Positions 23,526-31,221 of a stretch of 32,256 nucleotides of DNA are shown piece by piece. A program made the translations under genes and the position numbers. The DNA comes from an archaeon (GTDB lineage: Archaea > Thermoproteota > Thermoprotei > Thermofilales > JAPDKD01), in the NCBI GenBank assembly GCA_029258735.1, contig JAPDKD010000118.1, forward strand, positions 1 through 32,256, written 5' to 3'. Below the pieces are notes generated by a model. The model had not been told where the DNA came from and ran no database searches. It saw nothing but the letters and a program-made list of their open reading frames with translations. Position 1 is the stretch's first letter. The number at the start of each line of letters is the position of its first letter.

Positions 23526-26072
23526 ATGAAAACCAAGATAATTGCATTAATGCTCATAACAACATTTCTAATAACCCTCAGTACCGCGCTACCTAAGGCA
23601 ACTCCAGAAGATTTCGAGCTAACAGACGCTTACTGGTCAACACCGCTAACGCTCGGAGGCACCAACGAACTAGTAGTAAAGGTAAGATGCAATATCGCAG
23701 GCTCAGAAAACCTTCAAGCAGAACTAACGCTATACAACGTGGCAGGAAGCAACCTGATCAATACTTCCTCTTACCCTTATAGCATTGACAAGGGAGCAGT
23801 AATAACGCTCCGCTTTTCCTATGACATACCGAGCGATGCCACGCAATCCTTCTATAAGGCATCTCTACATTTATCTTATCTCGTAAACGGTTCGCCGCGC
23901 ACGGAAACCATAGACTTTAATGTGGGATTTCAAGGAAAGCCCCAATTTGACGTTTCATCCTCTACATCGACGCTAGCCAGAGGAAAGACCACAAGTGTAA
24001 CTATAACAGTAAGCGTGCAGGAATCACCAGCGCGTAACGTAGAAATATCAGTCTCTTCCCTAAGCCCACTCGTAACAGTTATAGGTGGAAACGCTGAGAG
24101 ACAAGGAATCATAGACATAGGCGAAGAAATTAAGCTACCCGTCAACGTATTAGTTGATAGCGCGGCAGGAGACACAGCAACTCTAACGGTTACAATAAAC
24201 TACGAAGACTTCGACAGACAACACTATACAGAAACCCTAAACATAGGATTCAGAGTCCAAAGAGGAGGAGAACCCCACATCTCGGCTTCAGTGTCGCCGA
24301 ACTCCGTAATTTCAGGCTCACTAACCACAATATGGATAACGCTGAGAAACACGGGAAGCGGGACAGCCAGAGACGTCCACGTAGAACTCTCATCTAACGA
24401 CCCGCGTCTAACGGTGATTTCAGGCACATCCGTATCTCTAGGCGACATTTCATCTGGAGCATCGGCACGCTTCGCAGCCAGACTACAGGTTGATACTACC
24501 GCCTCGGGAGTAGCGTCCTTAACCCTTAGAATAACCTTCTTTGATCAATACGGCGATTCCCAGCTCGAAGTAATAAACGCGGGGTTAAGAATTCTCAAAG
24601 GTGAGAAACCGATAATTGCAATCTCGTCAAACAACCTAACTGCGCCGCCGAGCAAGATGGTGAAGATCTTTCTCACTGTAACAAATATTGGCGGGGCCCA
24701 AGCCGAAGACATAGTGCTCGATATAGTATCTGGTCAAGGCGTATTTGTAGTAAACACTAGTAGAATACTTATAAAAAGGCTATCCTCAAAAGCAAACACA
24801 ACAGTAAATTTTGACGCGGTTTTCCAAGATGTAGATTCGGCTGTGCTGAACGTAAAGGCTAGGTGGACCGACATGTACGGTCACGAATATTTTGACACCT
24901 TCAACCTAGCAATACAGGTAAAAGCTCCACAAAAACCAGTACTAGATATTGAGACAAAAACAAAGATACTGAATCCTAACAAAGTAAATGTAATTGAACT
25001 AATGATAAAAAACACGGGCAATGCAGCCGCATATAATGTTTCCCTGAATTTAGCATCCCCGAGTCCCGAGATAGGTTCCCTCATCGGAACGTCGCATAGA
25101 AAAATACCAGAACTCCTACCCGGCAAAAATATAACTATAACCTATAAAGTATTCGTGCAGCCGCGAGTTTACGGTGCATTGCAACTCCCCTTGCAAACAT
25201 CGTATAAAGACGAGTGGGATAAAAAATACTCCAATCTCATGGTGCTGGGATTCGAGATAAAAGGCGACTGGGAAATTACCGTTGTATACGTTGAAACCTA
25301 TCCATATACAATCTTTCCTGGGGATAAGTTAGTGCAATTAAAGCTTACACTAACAAACTCCGGGGACTACCTAGCCAAAAACATAGACATATGGTTCATG
25401 GGTAGTAAAGACGGAAAAATAAGGCCAGCAAGTACTGAAGGAGCGCACGTCTTCCTTCCCTACCTCCCTGTAGGCAACACGGCTAAAGTAATTTTTCTGG
25501 CAGACTTTTCCAGCGAACTTAGGCCTGGAAACTACGACCTCTACCTCAACGCTTCAGGAAAACCTGTGAAATTCACAGTTACAGTTGTTGAAAAAGCATC
25601 ATTTAATGTTTACAACAATTCTCCACTCACTTTCTATCAAGGGCAAAAAGGCGTCAAAATAGTCTTAACTATTGAAAATGCTGGACATGTTAAGGTAGAC
25701 AATGTAAGAATAGAACTTTACTCTCCCTTCATTTCAGGCATGACAAGCACATACGTTGGCACCATGGATGCGGGCGAAAAAAGAAGACTTGTCTTCGAAA
25801 TAGATGTGGATGAGCTAGCCCCGCTAGATGATATGCCCATAGAAGTAAAAATAACGTGGACCCAAGAGAAGAGAGAAACATATCAGACCCTAAAAATGCA
25901 CGCGCTAATTAAACATCCTCGTCTGCCTTTGCTAGCGTATGTAGCAATTATCGTATTTGTGATGTCGCTCACAGTTTTAGTGTTAAAGTCGCATCCTTCA
26001 GCAGTGCAACTAAAAGAAAAAGCTAAACAATTGATGGGTAAACTACGTAGGCCTAAAAAGGAGAGCAGCTAG
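23526..26072 (+). CDS. Membrane-anchored surface protein with about seven Ig-like (CARDB/NEW3-like) repeats
   Basis: This 848-aa secreted protein starts with a signal peptide (MKTKIIALMLITTFLITLSTALP) and ends with one membrane helix (about residues 800-822) and a Lys-rich cytosolic tail. Between them are about seven repeats of 100-115 residues, each with a core like VKIVLTIENAGHVKVDNVRIELYS and a later strand pair. Examples are TIWITLRNTGSGTARDVHVEL, VKIFLTVTNIGGAQAEDIVLDI, VIELMIKNTGNAAAYNVSLNL and VQLKLTLTNSGDYLAKNIDI. This is the pattern of CARDB/NEW3-type Ig-like modules (COG1361-like). The in-frame TTG 23517 lies upstream, but ATG 23526 gives the clean signal peptide and follows the permease stop by one base. 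It is the last gene of ABC locus B. It may dock or receive exported material; no catalytic site is visible. Confidence 0.88.
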   Translation: MKTKIIALMLITTFLITLSTALPKATPEDFELTDAYWSTPLTLGGTNELVVKVRCNIAGSENLQAELTLYNVAGSNLINTSSYPYSIDKGAVITLRFSYDIPSDATQSFYKASLHLSYLVNGSPRTETIDFNVGFQGKPQFDVSSSTSTLARGKTTSVTITVSVQESPARNVEISVSSLSPLVTVIGGNAERQGIIDIGEEIKLPVNVLVDSAAGDTATLTVTINYEDFDRQHYTETLNIGFRVQRGGEPHISASVSPNSVISGSLTTIWITLRNTGSGTARDVHVELSSNDPRLTVISGTSVSLGDISSGASARFAARLQVDTTASGVASLTLRITFFDQYGDSQLEVINAGLRILKGEKPIIAISSNNLTAPPSKMVKIFLTVTNIGGAQAEDIVLDIVSGQGVFVVNTSRILIKRLSSKANTTVNFDAVFQDVDSAVLNVKARWTDMYGHEYFDTFNLAIQVKAPQKPVLDIETKTKILNPNKVNVIELMIKNTGNAAAYNVSLNLASPSPEIGSLIGTSHRKIPELLPGKNITITYKVFVQPRVYGALQLPLQTSYKDEWDKKYSNLMVLGFEIKGDWEITVVYVETYPYTIFPGDKLVQLKLTLTNSGDYLAKNIDIWFMGSKDGKIRPASTEGAHVFLPYLPVGNTAKVIFLADFSSELRPGNYDLYLNASGKPVKFTVTVVEKASFNVYNNSPLTFYQGQKGVKIVLTIENAGHVKVDNVRIELYSPFISGMTSTYVGTMDAGEKRRLVFEIDVDELAPLDDMPIEVKITWTQEKRETYQTLKMHALIKHPRLPLLAYVAIIVFVMSLTVLVLKSHPSAVQLKEKAKQLMGKLRRPKKESS

Positions 26073-26075
26073 TTT

Positions 26076-26219
26076 TTACTCGTAATTACGTTTTCTGGAA
26101 GGCGTCAAGGCTGCAGATAGAAAAGCCAGTAAAGCTACTATAAATACATCCGTTAAACCCGAAGCTATGGCAAAGACCGCAAGTGACAAGAGTGATATAG
26201 CGGCTAACGTTTTTGTCAT
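26076..26219 (-). CDS. Small two-helix membrane protein, 47 aa
   Basis: The ORF continues upstream to 26264, but the ATG at 26219 is the better start: a TATA-like box (TTTTATTAAT on the minus strand, 26241-26250) is centred 26-27 bp upstream, as for leaderless mRNA. The 47 residues form two hydrophobic helices, KTLAAISLLSLAVFAIASGL and TDVFIVALLAFLSAALT, joined by a two- to three-residue turn, with a basic C-terminus (PSRKRNYE). I recognise no family. It converges with the Ig-repeat gene, three bases from its stop, and is tandem with the SPFH gene behind it. It may be a real small membrane protein, but this is based only on composition and promoter fit. Confidence 0.5.
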   Translation of the reverse strand: MTKTLAAISLLSLAVFAIASGLTDVFIVALLAFLSAALTPSRKRNYE

Positions 26220-26240
26220 CACTAATTTTTTGTAAAAAAG

Positions 26241-26250
26241 ATTAATAAAA
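26241..26250 (-). promoter_or_regulatory. TATA box for the small membrane protein gene
   Basis: TTTTATTAAT on the minus strand is centred about 27 bp upstream of the ATG at 26219, the expected distance for a leaderless archaeal transcript. Confidence 0.35.
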
Positions 26251-26294
26251 ATTGCCGTGTCCATTTACGACAATCAACGAAAAAGCAAGAAGAT

Positions 26295-27302
26295 CTATTC
26301 TTTAGAAGATGATGTAGAAGTAGTAGTTACTGGTATAGGTATAATAGGTGCAACGTTTCCTGAGGGCGAAAGCACAACGATAACAGGTCCTTCGATGTCC
26401 TTTAAAGCTTCTTTGAGAGCTAGAAGATAAGCGACTTGGCTCTGGTTGCCGCCAAGAGACATTATAATGAGCTTATATGCCTGCGCTGTTGCGTTCGCCT
26501 TTATAAGGATAGCCTGTGCTTCACCTTTGGCCTTTTCGATACTCGCTAAAGCGGCTCCTCGTGCCTGCAGAATCTGGGAGGTAGCAGTTGCATTAGCTTC
26601 TATAAGTAACCTTTCTTTCTTAAATTCGGCGGCTAGCTTCTGCTGTTCTTCTGCCAACTTCTGCTCTACCGCACGCTTAAAATCGGAGGGAAGCTCGATA
26701 TTACGTAAATCAACACCTTCAATTATTATTGCTTTAGCCAAGTTCGACTCTGAAGCAATAGCTTCCTTAAAAGTATCAACTATCTTTCTCGAAATTTCGG
26801 ACCGCTTCTCTATGGTCTCCACAGCCGTGTAGCGCGATATAACATCCCTGACAGATTCTCTGAGCAGGCTAGCAAGAGTAGTGTCTTCCCAGTCCAGCCT
26901 TGGATAAGCCTCGTAGAGTTCTAGAACGTGATTCGGATCTACGCGCCACCGCACCGAAATATCCACTTTAACCTCTAGTCCATCTTTTGTTAAACACGTT
27001 ATAGCAGGCCAGTCGCCAGTTCTGCCAGTCACTTCTGTCCACATGCTCAGAGACTCTATGCCTAAGTAAATCTTAACGTAGTATTCCCAAGGAAGTTTGA
27101 AAAACATCTTAGGGCCAATAACTACTCTCTTACCGCCACCTAGAGGGTCAACAACAATTGCGGCTTCGCTGACACTAACATTGCCAACTACAGTGCCAGC
27201 AAAAACGAGGGCAATAACTATCGCAACCATTAGAATAGCAAAACCAATACCAGCACGCCAATTAATCCGCCTACCGCTAACCTGAATCCGCACATCTTCC
27301 AT
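26295..27302 (-). CDS. SPFH/prohibitin-like membrane protein (stomatin/HflK type)
   Basis: This 335-aa protein has a single N-terminal membrane helix (about residues 14-36, GFAILMVAIVIALVFAG), then an SPFH/band-7 domain. In the domain, VDISVRWRVDP and the region around LLRESVRDVISRYTAVE are typical of stomatin, prohibitin and HflK/HflC proteins. A long charged helix follows (LAEEQQKLAAEFKKERLLIEANATATSQI). A hydrophobic segment and a Thr/Ser-rich tail end the protein. SPFH proteins form membrane-bound oligomeric cages that organise lipids or regulate proteases. The ATG at 27302 is preceded by GGTGA (27308-27312), and a TATA-like box at about 27336-27344 would start transcription just ahead of that site, so the longer frame to 27350 is rejected. 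There is no nfeD-type partner gene beside it. Confidence 0.9.
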   Translation of the reverse strand: MEDVRIQVSGRRINWRAGIGFAILMVAIVIALVFAGTVVGNVSVSEAAIVVDPLGGGKRVVIGPKMFFKLPWEYYVKIYLGIESLSMWTEVTGRTGDWPAITCLTKDGLEVKVDISVRWRVDPNHVLELYEAYPRLDWEDTTLASLLRESVRDVISRYTAVETIEKRSEISRKIVDTFKEAIASESNLAKAIIIEGVDLRNIELPSDFKRAVEQKLAEEQQKLAAEFKKERLLIEANATATSQILQARGAALASIEKAKGEAQAILIKANATAQAYKLIIMSLGGNQSQVAYLLALKEALKDIEGPVIVVLSPSGNVAPIIPIPVTTTSTSSSKE

Positions 27303-27335
27303 TTCATTCACCAACGTAAAAATATAGAGAGGAGA

Positions 27336-27344
27336 CTTATAAGG
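27336..27344 (-). promoter_or_regulatory. TATA box of the SPFH gene
   Basis: CCTTATAAG on the minus strand, about 26 bp before a predicted start near 27313, immediately followed by the GGTGA site and ATG 27302. Confidence 0.35.
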
Positions 27345-27484
27345 GGTCACTAGCGGCTGGCCTCGTCACCAATCAGGCAGCTCTTTCTGATCATCCCACA
27401 AGTAATGTGAAGATTATGCCTTAAATGCTTCTCCGTCAAAGAGCAAATATTACTGAGTAAGAAATAGTTATATCGTGATGAAAA

Positions 27485-28630
27485 ATGAAGTTCGCAGCAT
27501 GGAATCCGGGCAGGATAGTCTTCGGTACAGGTTCTCTTGAAACCCTTGGCGATGAGGCATCCAAACTTGGTTCAAAAGCACTATTAGTTACAGGAAAACA
27601 CTTCGCGCGAAAATACGGCTACATAGACCGCATCTCCAAGATAATGGAGGAATCTGGGCTTAAGGTAGACGTTTTCGACAAGGTAGAACCAAATCCATCC
27701 ACCGATACTGTGGATAAAGGATCTGATTATGCTCGAGAAAAAGGCATAGACTTAGTTGTGGCGTTTGGAGGTGGTAGCGCTATGGACGCTGCAAAAGGAA
27801 TAGCAGTGGTAGCTGCATTGGGCGGCAAAACTGTCGACTATTTATTCCCCAACAAAGTTGAGGGAGAAGTTTATCCGGTAATCGCTATACCAACCACAGC
27901 AGGCACAGGCAGCGAAGTCACAAAATACGCAGTAATCACCGACACTCAGCAAGAAATGAAACGGGTAATAGTCAGCGAAAAAATAATACCCAAAGTAGCA
28001 GTACTCGACCCCACTGTACTAAAGCACCTATCGCCCGAACTAACCTCGTGGACAGGCTTCGACGCGCTAAGTCATGCTGTGGAAGCATACATGCACAAGC
28101 TTGCAACGCCAATGTCAGACCTCTACGCCGAGAAAGCCGTAGAAATAATCTTCGAAAACCTTGTTGACGCCATCAAGGGGGACATGAACGCAAGGGAAAA
28201 AATGCACTTCGCAAGCCTCTTAGCGGGTTACGCTATAAACTTAGCCGGAACAGTAGCAGTACACGGGCTAGGATACTATCTAACAACGGGCTATGGGCTT
28301 CACCACGGCCTAGCAAACGCGTTCCTACTACCGTATGTAGTAAAGTATAATATACCGGCAATAGAGGAAAAGCTGGCGCAGCTAGCCGTAAAAGCTGGAG
28401 CAGGCTCAAAAGATCCCACCCTCTTCTTGGAAAAATTGGTAAAACTGGAAGATGAGGCTGGAATACCCGACTCGCTTAGGAATGTAGGCATAAAAGAAAG
28501 CGACATAGACATTCTAGTCAAAAAAGCCTTAAGACAAGACCGCACAATAGCCAGAAACCCGAGAGAGATGGGAGAAAAAGAAATCAGAGAAATATTCCTC
28601 CAAGCCTATCGCGGACGTAGAAACTTGTAG
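27485..28630 (+). CDS. Iron-containing (type III) alcohol dehydrogenase
   Basis: This 381-aa enzyme reversibly interconverts alcohols and aldehydes or ketones with NAD(P). Conserved motifs are the coenzyme-binding GGGSAMDAAKGIA, PTTAGTGSE, and GFDALSHAVEAY. The four metal ligands match: Asp193 and His197 in DALSH, His260 in AVHGL and His274 in HHGLAN, with the usual 14-residue spacing of the last two. In the segment between them, where E. coli FucO has a conserved His four residues after the third ligand, this protein has Tyr264. That may affect substrate or coenzyme handling. ATG 27485 is preceded by GTGATG. The stop is followed after 14 bases by the spermidine synthase gene, so the two are likely co-transcribed. 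Natural substrate unknown. Confidence 0.95.
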   Translation: MKFAAWNPGRIVFGTGSLETLGDEASKLGSKALLVTGKHFARKYGYIDRISKIMEESGLKVDVFDKVEPNPSTDTVDKGSDYAREKGIDLVVAFGGGSAMDAAKGIAVVAALGGKTVDYLFPNKVEGEVYPVIAIPTTAGTGSEVTKYAVITDTQQEMKRVIVSEKIIPKVAVLDPTVLKHLSPELTSWTGFDALSHAVEAYMHKLATPMSDLYAEKAVEIIFENLVDAIKGDMNAREKMHFASLLAGYAINLAGTVAVHGLGYYLTTGYGLHHGLANAFLLPYVVKYNIPAIEEKLAQLAVKAGAGSKDPTLFLEKLVKLEDEAGIPDSLRNVGIKESDIDILVKKALRQDRTIARNPREMGEKEIREIFLQAYRGRRNL

Positions 28631-28644
28631 TGGGTGACTTGAAA

Positions 28645-29517
28645 ATGGACGTGGTTGACATCTCCGGGCTTTACTCCACCGAACACGTTTCCGAGCATAC
28701 ATTAATGTCTTCCGAGATTGAAAGAGTAGTGCTATGGAGGAAGACTAAGTACCAGGAAGTTGCGATTGTGGTGTTCAATGATTTCGGTCTTTCCTTAATT
28801 CTTGACGGCTATACGCAGTCAAGCGTGTATGACGAATACATTTACCACGAGTCTCTGGTGCATCCTGTAATGATTGGAGTAGAGAATCCGGAGAGAGTGC
28901 TCATAATTGGAGGCGGAGAGGGAGCAACGTTAAGAGAAGCGTTAAAACACTCAACAGTGCGGGAAGCAGTAATGGTGGACATTGATGGTGAACTCGTGGA
29001 AATTGCGAAGAAATACCTCGTGGAGATGCATCAAGGAGCATTTGAAGACCCGCGAGCCAAGGTAGTAATAGCAGACGGAGCAGAATACATAAGAAAGGCT
29101 CCTGACAAGTCATTCGACGTTGTAATCCTAGACCTAACAGACCCCTACAGTTCTGAGATAGCCAGAAACCTGTACTCAGAGCAGTTCTACAAGGAAGTAT
29201 ACAGAGTGCTCTCGGAGAAAGGCGCCATGGTGACGCAGGCAGGTTCCTCCTTCTTCTTCGAGAAAGACTACAACTGGGTTCTAGAAAACGTCAGAAAAGT
29301 GTTTCCAAAAGTATTGGAATATAATGTCTGGATACCCACCTTTGGATATGCCTGCAATTTCATTATAGGGGCAAAAAACAGCTTTAAAGCAGACCTAAAT
29401 GCGAAAAAAGTAGATGAAATCTTAAAAGCGCGAAAATTAAAAGACAAGCTGAAATTCTACTCCGGAAAAACGCATATAGCGATATTAAATATGCCAATAT
29501 ACCGGGTAAAAAAGTAA
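28645..29517 (+). CDS. speE: Spermidine synthase-like aminopropyltransferase
   Basis: This enzyme transfers an aminopropyl group from decarboxylated S-adenosylmethionine to a diamine or agmatine, giving spermidine or N1-aminopropylagmatine, a polyamine route common in thermophilic archaea. Motifs are LDGYTQSSVYDEYIYHESLVHP (substrate loop), the cofactor glycine loop VLIIGGGEGATLREAL, the acidic VDID, ADGAEYI, and LDLTDPY with the catalytic Asp. The N-terminal beta domain and seven-strand methyltransferase-like fold are complete. In-frame GTG 28630 and TTG 28639 precede ATG 28645; GGTGA at 28633-28637 fits ATG 28645, giving 290 aa. It follows the alcohol dehydrogenase as a two-gene operon. Which amine acceptor it uses cannot be read from the sequence. 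Confidence 0.93.
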   Translation: MDVVDISGLYSTEHVSEHTLMSSEIERVVLWRKTKYQEVAIVVFNDFGLSLILDGYTQSSVYDEYIYHESLVHPVMIGVENPERVLIIGGGEGATLREALKHSTVREAVMVDIDGELVEIAKKYLVEMHQGAFEDPRAKVVIADGAEYIRKAPDKSFDVVILDLTDPYSSEIARNLYSEQFYKEVYRVLSEKGAMVTQAGSSFFFEKDYNWVLENVRKVFPKVLEYNVWIPTFGYACNFIIGAKNSFKADLNAKKVDEILKARKLKDKLKFYSGKTHIAILNMPIYRVKK

Positions 29518-29524
29518 TGATTTT

Positions 29525-29944
29525 TTAGGACAATATTTCTACAAGTTTCTTTGCTAGTTCTCGGGCCTCCTCGAGCTTTTTCTTCAGCTCTTCGGTTTCT
29601 TCGGCTCCAGGTAATGGGACCTCGACTTTCACGCCTTCTTTTGCGAACCGTTCATATGTTTCGAAAACTAATTTCGCGGCTTCTGTCTTCTTCTGAAGGT
29701 GTCTTCTAATGGTGGCTTCGGAGCGCCCTAGATCGTCGGCTATTTCTGAAACAGTCATGCCTGCCTTGCTTCTAGCAAGAGCTCCCGCAGCAACGGCTAA
29801 ACTGTCGATCCACGTGAGCCGTTCAGTGCTCTCTCTAATTTTCTCTAGAACGTCTTTTCTCAGTAAGGTAGCTATTACTAAAGCAGTTTCCAGTTTATGT
29901 ATATCTTGCCTTCCTAGAGGTTTAAGAGGAATCTCTTCCGACAT
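29525..29944 (-). CDS. Helix-turn-helix protein paired with a KaiC-like ATPase
   Basis: This 139-aa cytosolic protein has an N-terminal helical domain and a helix-turn-helix near residues 60-85 (MTVSEIADDLGRSEATIRRHLQ). The C-terminus is a charged coiled coil (ETEELKKKLEEARELAKKLVE). It may be a DNA-binding regulator working with the KaiC-like ATPase encoded just upstream on the same strand. The ATG at 29950 touches the GGAGGTGA site (29951-29958), while ATG 29944 has six-base spacing, so the latter is chosen. The KaiC stop lies two bases before it. It converges with speE, seven bases apart. The DNA target and function are unknown. Confidence 0.85.
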   Translation of the reverse strand: MSEEIPLKPLGRQDIHKLETALVIATLLRKDVLEKIRESTERLTWIDSLAVAAGALARSKAGMTVSEIADDLGRSEATIRRHLQKKTEAAKLVFETYERFAKEGVKVEVPLPGAEETEELKKKLEEARELAKKLVEILS

Positions 29945-29946
29945 TT

Positions 29947-30705
29947 TCATTCACCTCCAATATATACTTTAGGGCCTCTAAACTTTAAAACCTTATTTGG
30001 ATAAACAACCAAGCCTTTATCAGTAATATCGAACGGATGACGCCTCATGCTGTGGCTTGTGCCCCTCATCTTCCACACTATAAGGCTTCTCCTAAGCTCG
30101 CCTTCAATTTCATCGAGGTCCAGCCTAATTATACCGTCCGCTGCGTGTTCAACACCTGGGCCGCCGAAGCCTCTCTCGCCAACGCTTATTTGAGAAACCA
30201 GAATAGACGTGCATCCTAGTCCTGAGAGGACGCGCTTGAGCTGCATAACGACGCTTCTAGCCACTACTGGCTTAGTAAGGTATAGCGTGGTAACAGAGTC
30301 GATGACTACTCTCTGGGCTCCTAGATCTTTGATGGCTTCGCGGACTATGTCTATGAATGAAGGAAAGTCATCGATGCTCCTCACTACGTACCGTTCTCTT
30401 TTTGCAGCTTCTCCTATGCCGCCCGTAAACGCGTCAACTATTGCAAAAAGACCTTTCTCTTCGTAGGGTCTAACATCCCAGCCGAACTGAGACATATTTA
30501 TGCGTACCTGCACGGGATGCTCCTCCAGGGTTACGAGCACGCCAGGCTCCTCTCTTTTAAGCCCATGGAAGAGGAATTGCTGGCCAAATATCGACTTTCC
30601 TGTTCCAGGACCTCCCGAAAGTAGCACTATGTTTCGGTAGGGTATGCCACCGTGCAGTATTTCATCTAAGCCAGGTATTCCAGATTCAACTCTCTTAATT
30701 GCCAT
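29947..30705 (-). CDS. Single-domain KaiC/RadA-like ATPase
   Basis: This 252-aa RecA-superfamily protein has one KaiC domain: the N-terminal [15 protein letters not shown], Walker A GGPGTGKS (31-38), the VTLEEHP acidic strand, Walker B RVVIDSV, and a C-terminal [20 protein letters not shown] motif characteristic of archaeal KaiC-like proteins. Such proteins are widespread in archaea and often pair with a signalling or DNA-binding partner; here that is the helix-turn-helix gene immediately downstream. The frame opens with GTG 30714, but ATG 30705 is at the right distance from the GAGGTGG site (30711-30717) and starts the usual N-terminus. A TATA-like box (ATATATATTA on minus, 30742-30750) lies upstream. 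Cytosolic. Confidence 0.9.
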   Translation of the reverse strand: MAIKRVESGIPGLDEILHGGIPYRNIVLLSGGPGTGKSIFGQQFLFHGLKREEPGVLVTLEEHPVQVRINMSQFGWDVRPYEEKGLFAIVDAFTGGIGEAAKRERYVVRSIDDFPSFIDIVREAIKDLGAQRVVIDSVTTLYLTKPVVARSVVMQLKRVLSGLGCTSILVSQISVGERGFGGPGVEHAADGIIRLDLDEIEGELRRSLIVWKMRGTSHSMRRHPFDITDKGLVVYPNKVLKFRGPKVYIGGE

Positions 30706-30741
30706 AATAACCACCTCTACTTAATTTTTTATCCTATTTTT

Positions 30742-30750
30742 AATATATAT
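30742..30750 (-). promoter_or_regulatory. TATA box of the KaiC-like/HTH operon
   Basis: AATATATAT-type sequence on the minus strand, about 26 bp upstream of a predicted start near 30720, just before the GAGGTGG ribosome binding site and ATG 30705. Confidence 0.35.
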
Positions 30751-30859
30751 CTGCTTAAAATTTAAAATTTATTATTAAAGAATTTAAGAGCTGTTTTCTC
30801 GCAACTTTGAAGGAAGGAATAAATTATTCAGCGCTGAATAAGAAGCGGTGAAGAAAAAA

Positions 30860-31219
30860 ATGTTTGTGCCTAAATCTCTCCTAAGACGGCTTTATCGCAA
30901 AGGCAGCCTAAAAGCAACCGACGAAGGCTTCGAATTCATACTAACAAATAATATCGCGACAGGCACGCTCACCTCGCCGCTCTCGCTTAAGGTTGACGGC
31001 GAACAAGTGGACCCCACGGCGGTAACCATAGTTAAGGATGGCGAAGAAGTTCCAAACGCAGAGATATCCTCCTCTAATCCCATCAAATTTTCGGCCGGAA
31101 CCTCTGTTACCGTAAGAGTGAAAAAGAAGCTGGAGAAAGGAAAACACACAATAGAAATATCAGCCAATACCCGGGAATACGGCCCCATATCATTTGACAT
31201 CGAAGATGAACTGGAGTAA
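30860..31219 (+). CDS. C-glycoside deglycosidase beta-subunit-like (DUF6379-like) small beta protein
   Basis: This 119-aa cytosolic protein has the pattern of the small beta-sandwich family known from C-glycoside deglycosidase beta subunits: an opening MFVPKSLLRRLYRKGSL, a strand pair ending in PLSLKVDGEQVDP, a middle IVKDGEEVPNAEISS, and the closing KLEKGKHTIEISANTREYGPISFDI. The assignment is by eye and could be wrong; an unrelated Ig-like fold is the alternative. No partner alpha subunit (TIM-barrel sugar isomerase-like) lies beside it. GTG 30848 is in frame, but GGTGA at 30847-30851 sits about eight bases before ATG 30860, favouring the ATG. The phosphodiesterase gene starts two bases after its stop, so they form an operon. 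Confidence 0.7.
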   Translation: MFVPKSLLRRLYRKGSLKATDEGFEFILTNNIATGTLTSPLSLKVDGEQVDPTAVTIVKDGEEVPNAEISSSNPIKFSAGTSVTVRVKKKLEKGKHTIEISANTREYGPISFDIEDELE

Positions 31220-31221
31220 AA

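Noticed and set aside
27351-27484. C/D-like GATGAT and CTGA motifs, and a GCTCTTT/AAAGAGC inverted repeat, upstream of the alcohol dehydrogenase
   Set aside because: The C box does not match the consensus, the second pair is missing, and the inverted repeat arms are 51 bp apart and only 7 bp long.
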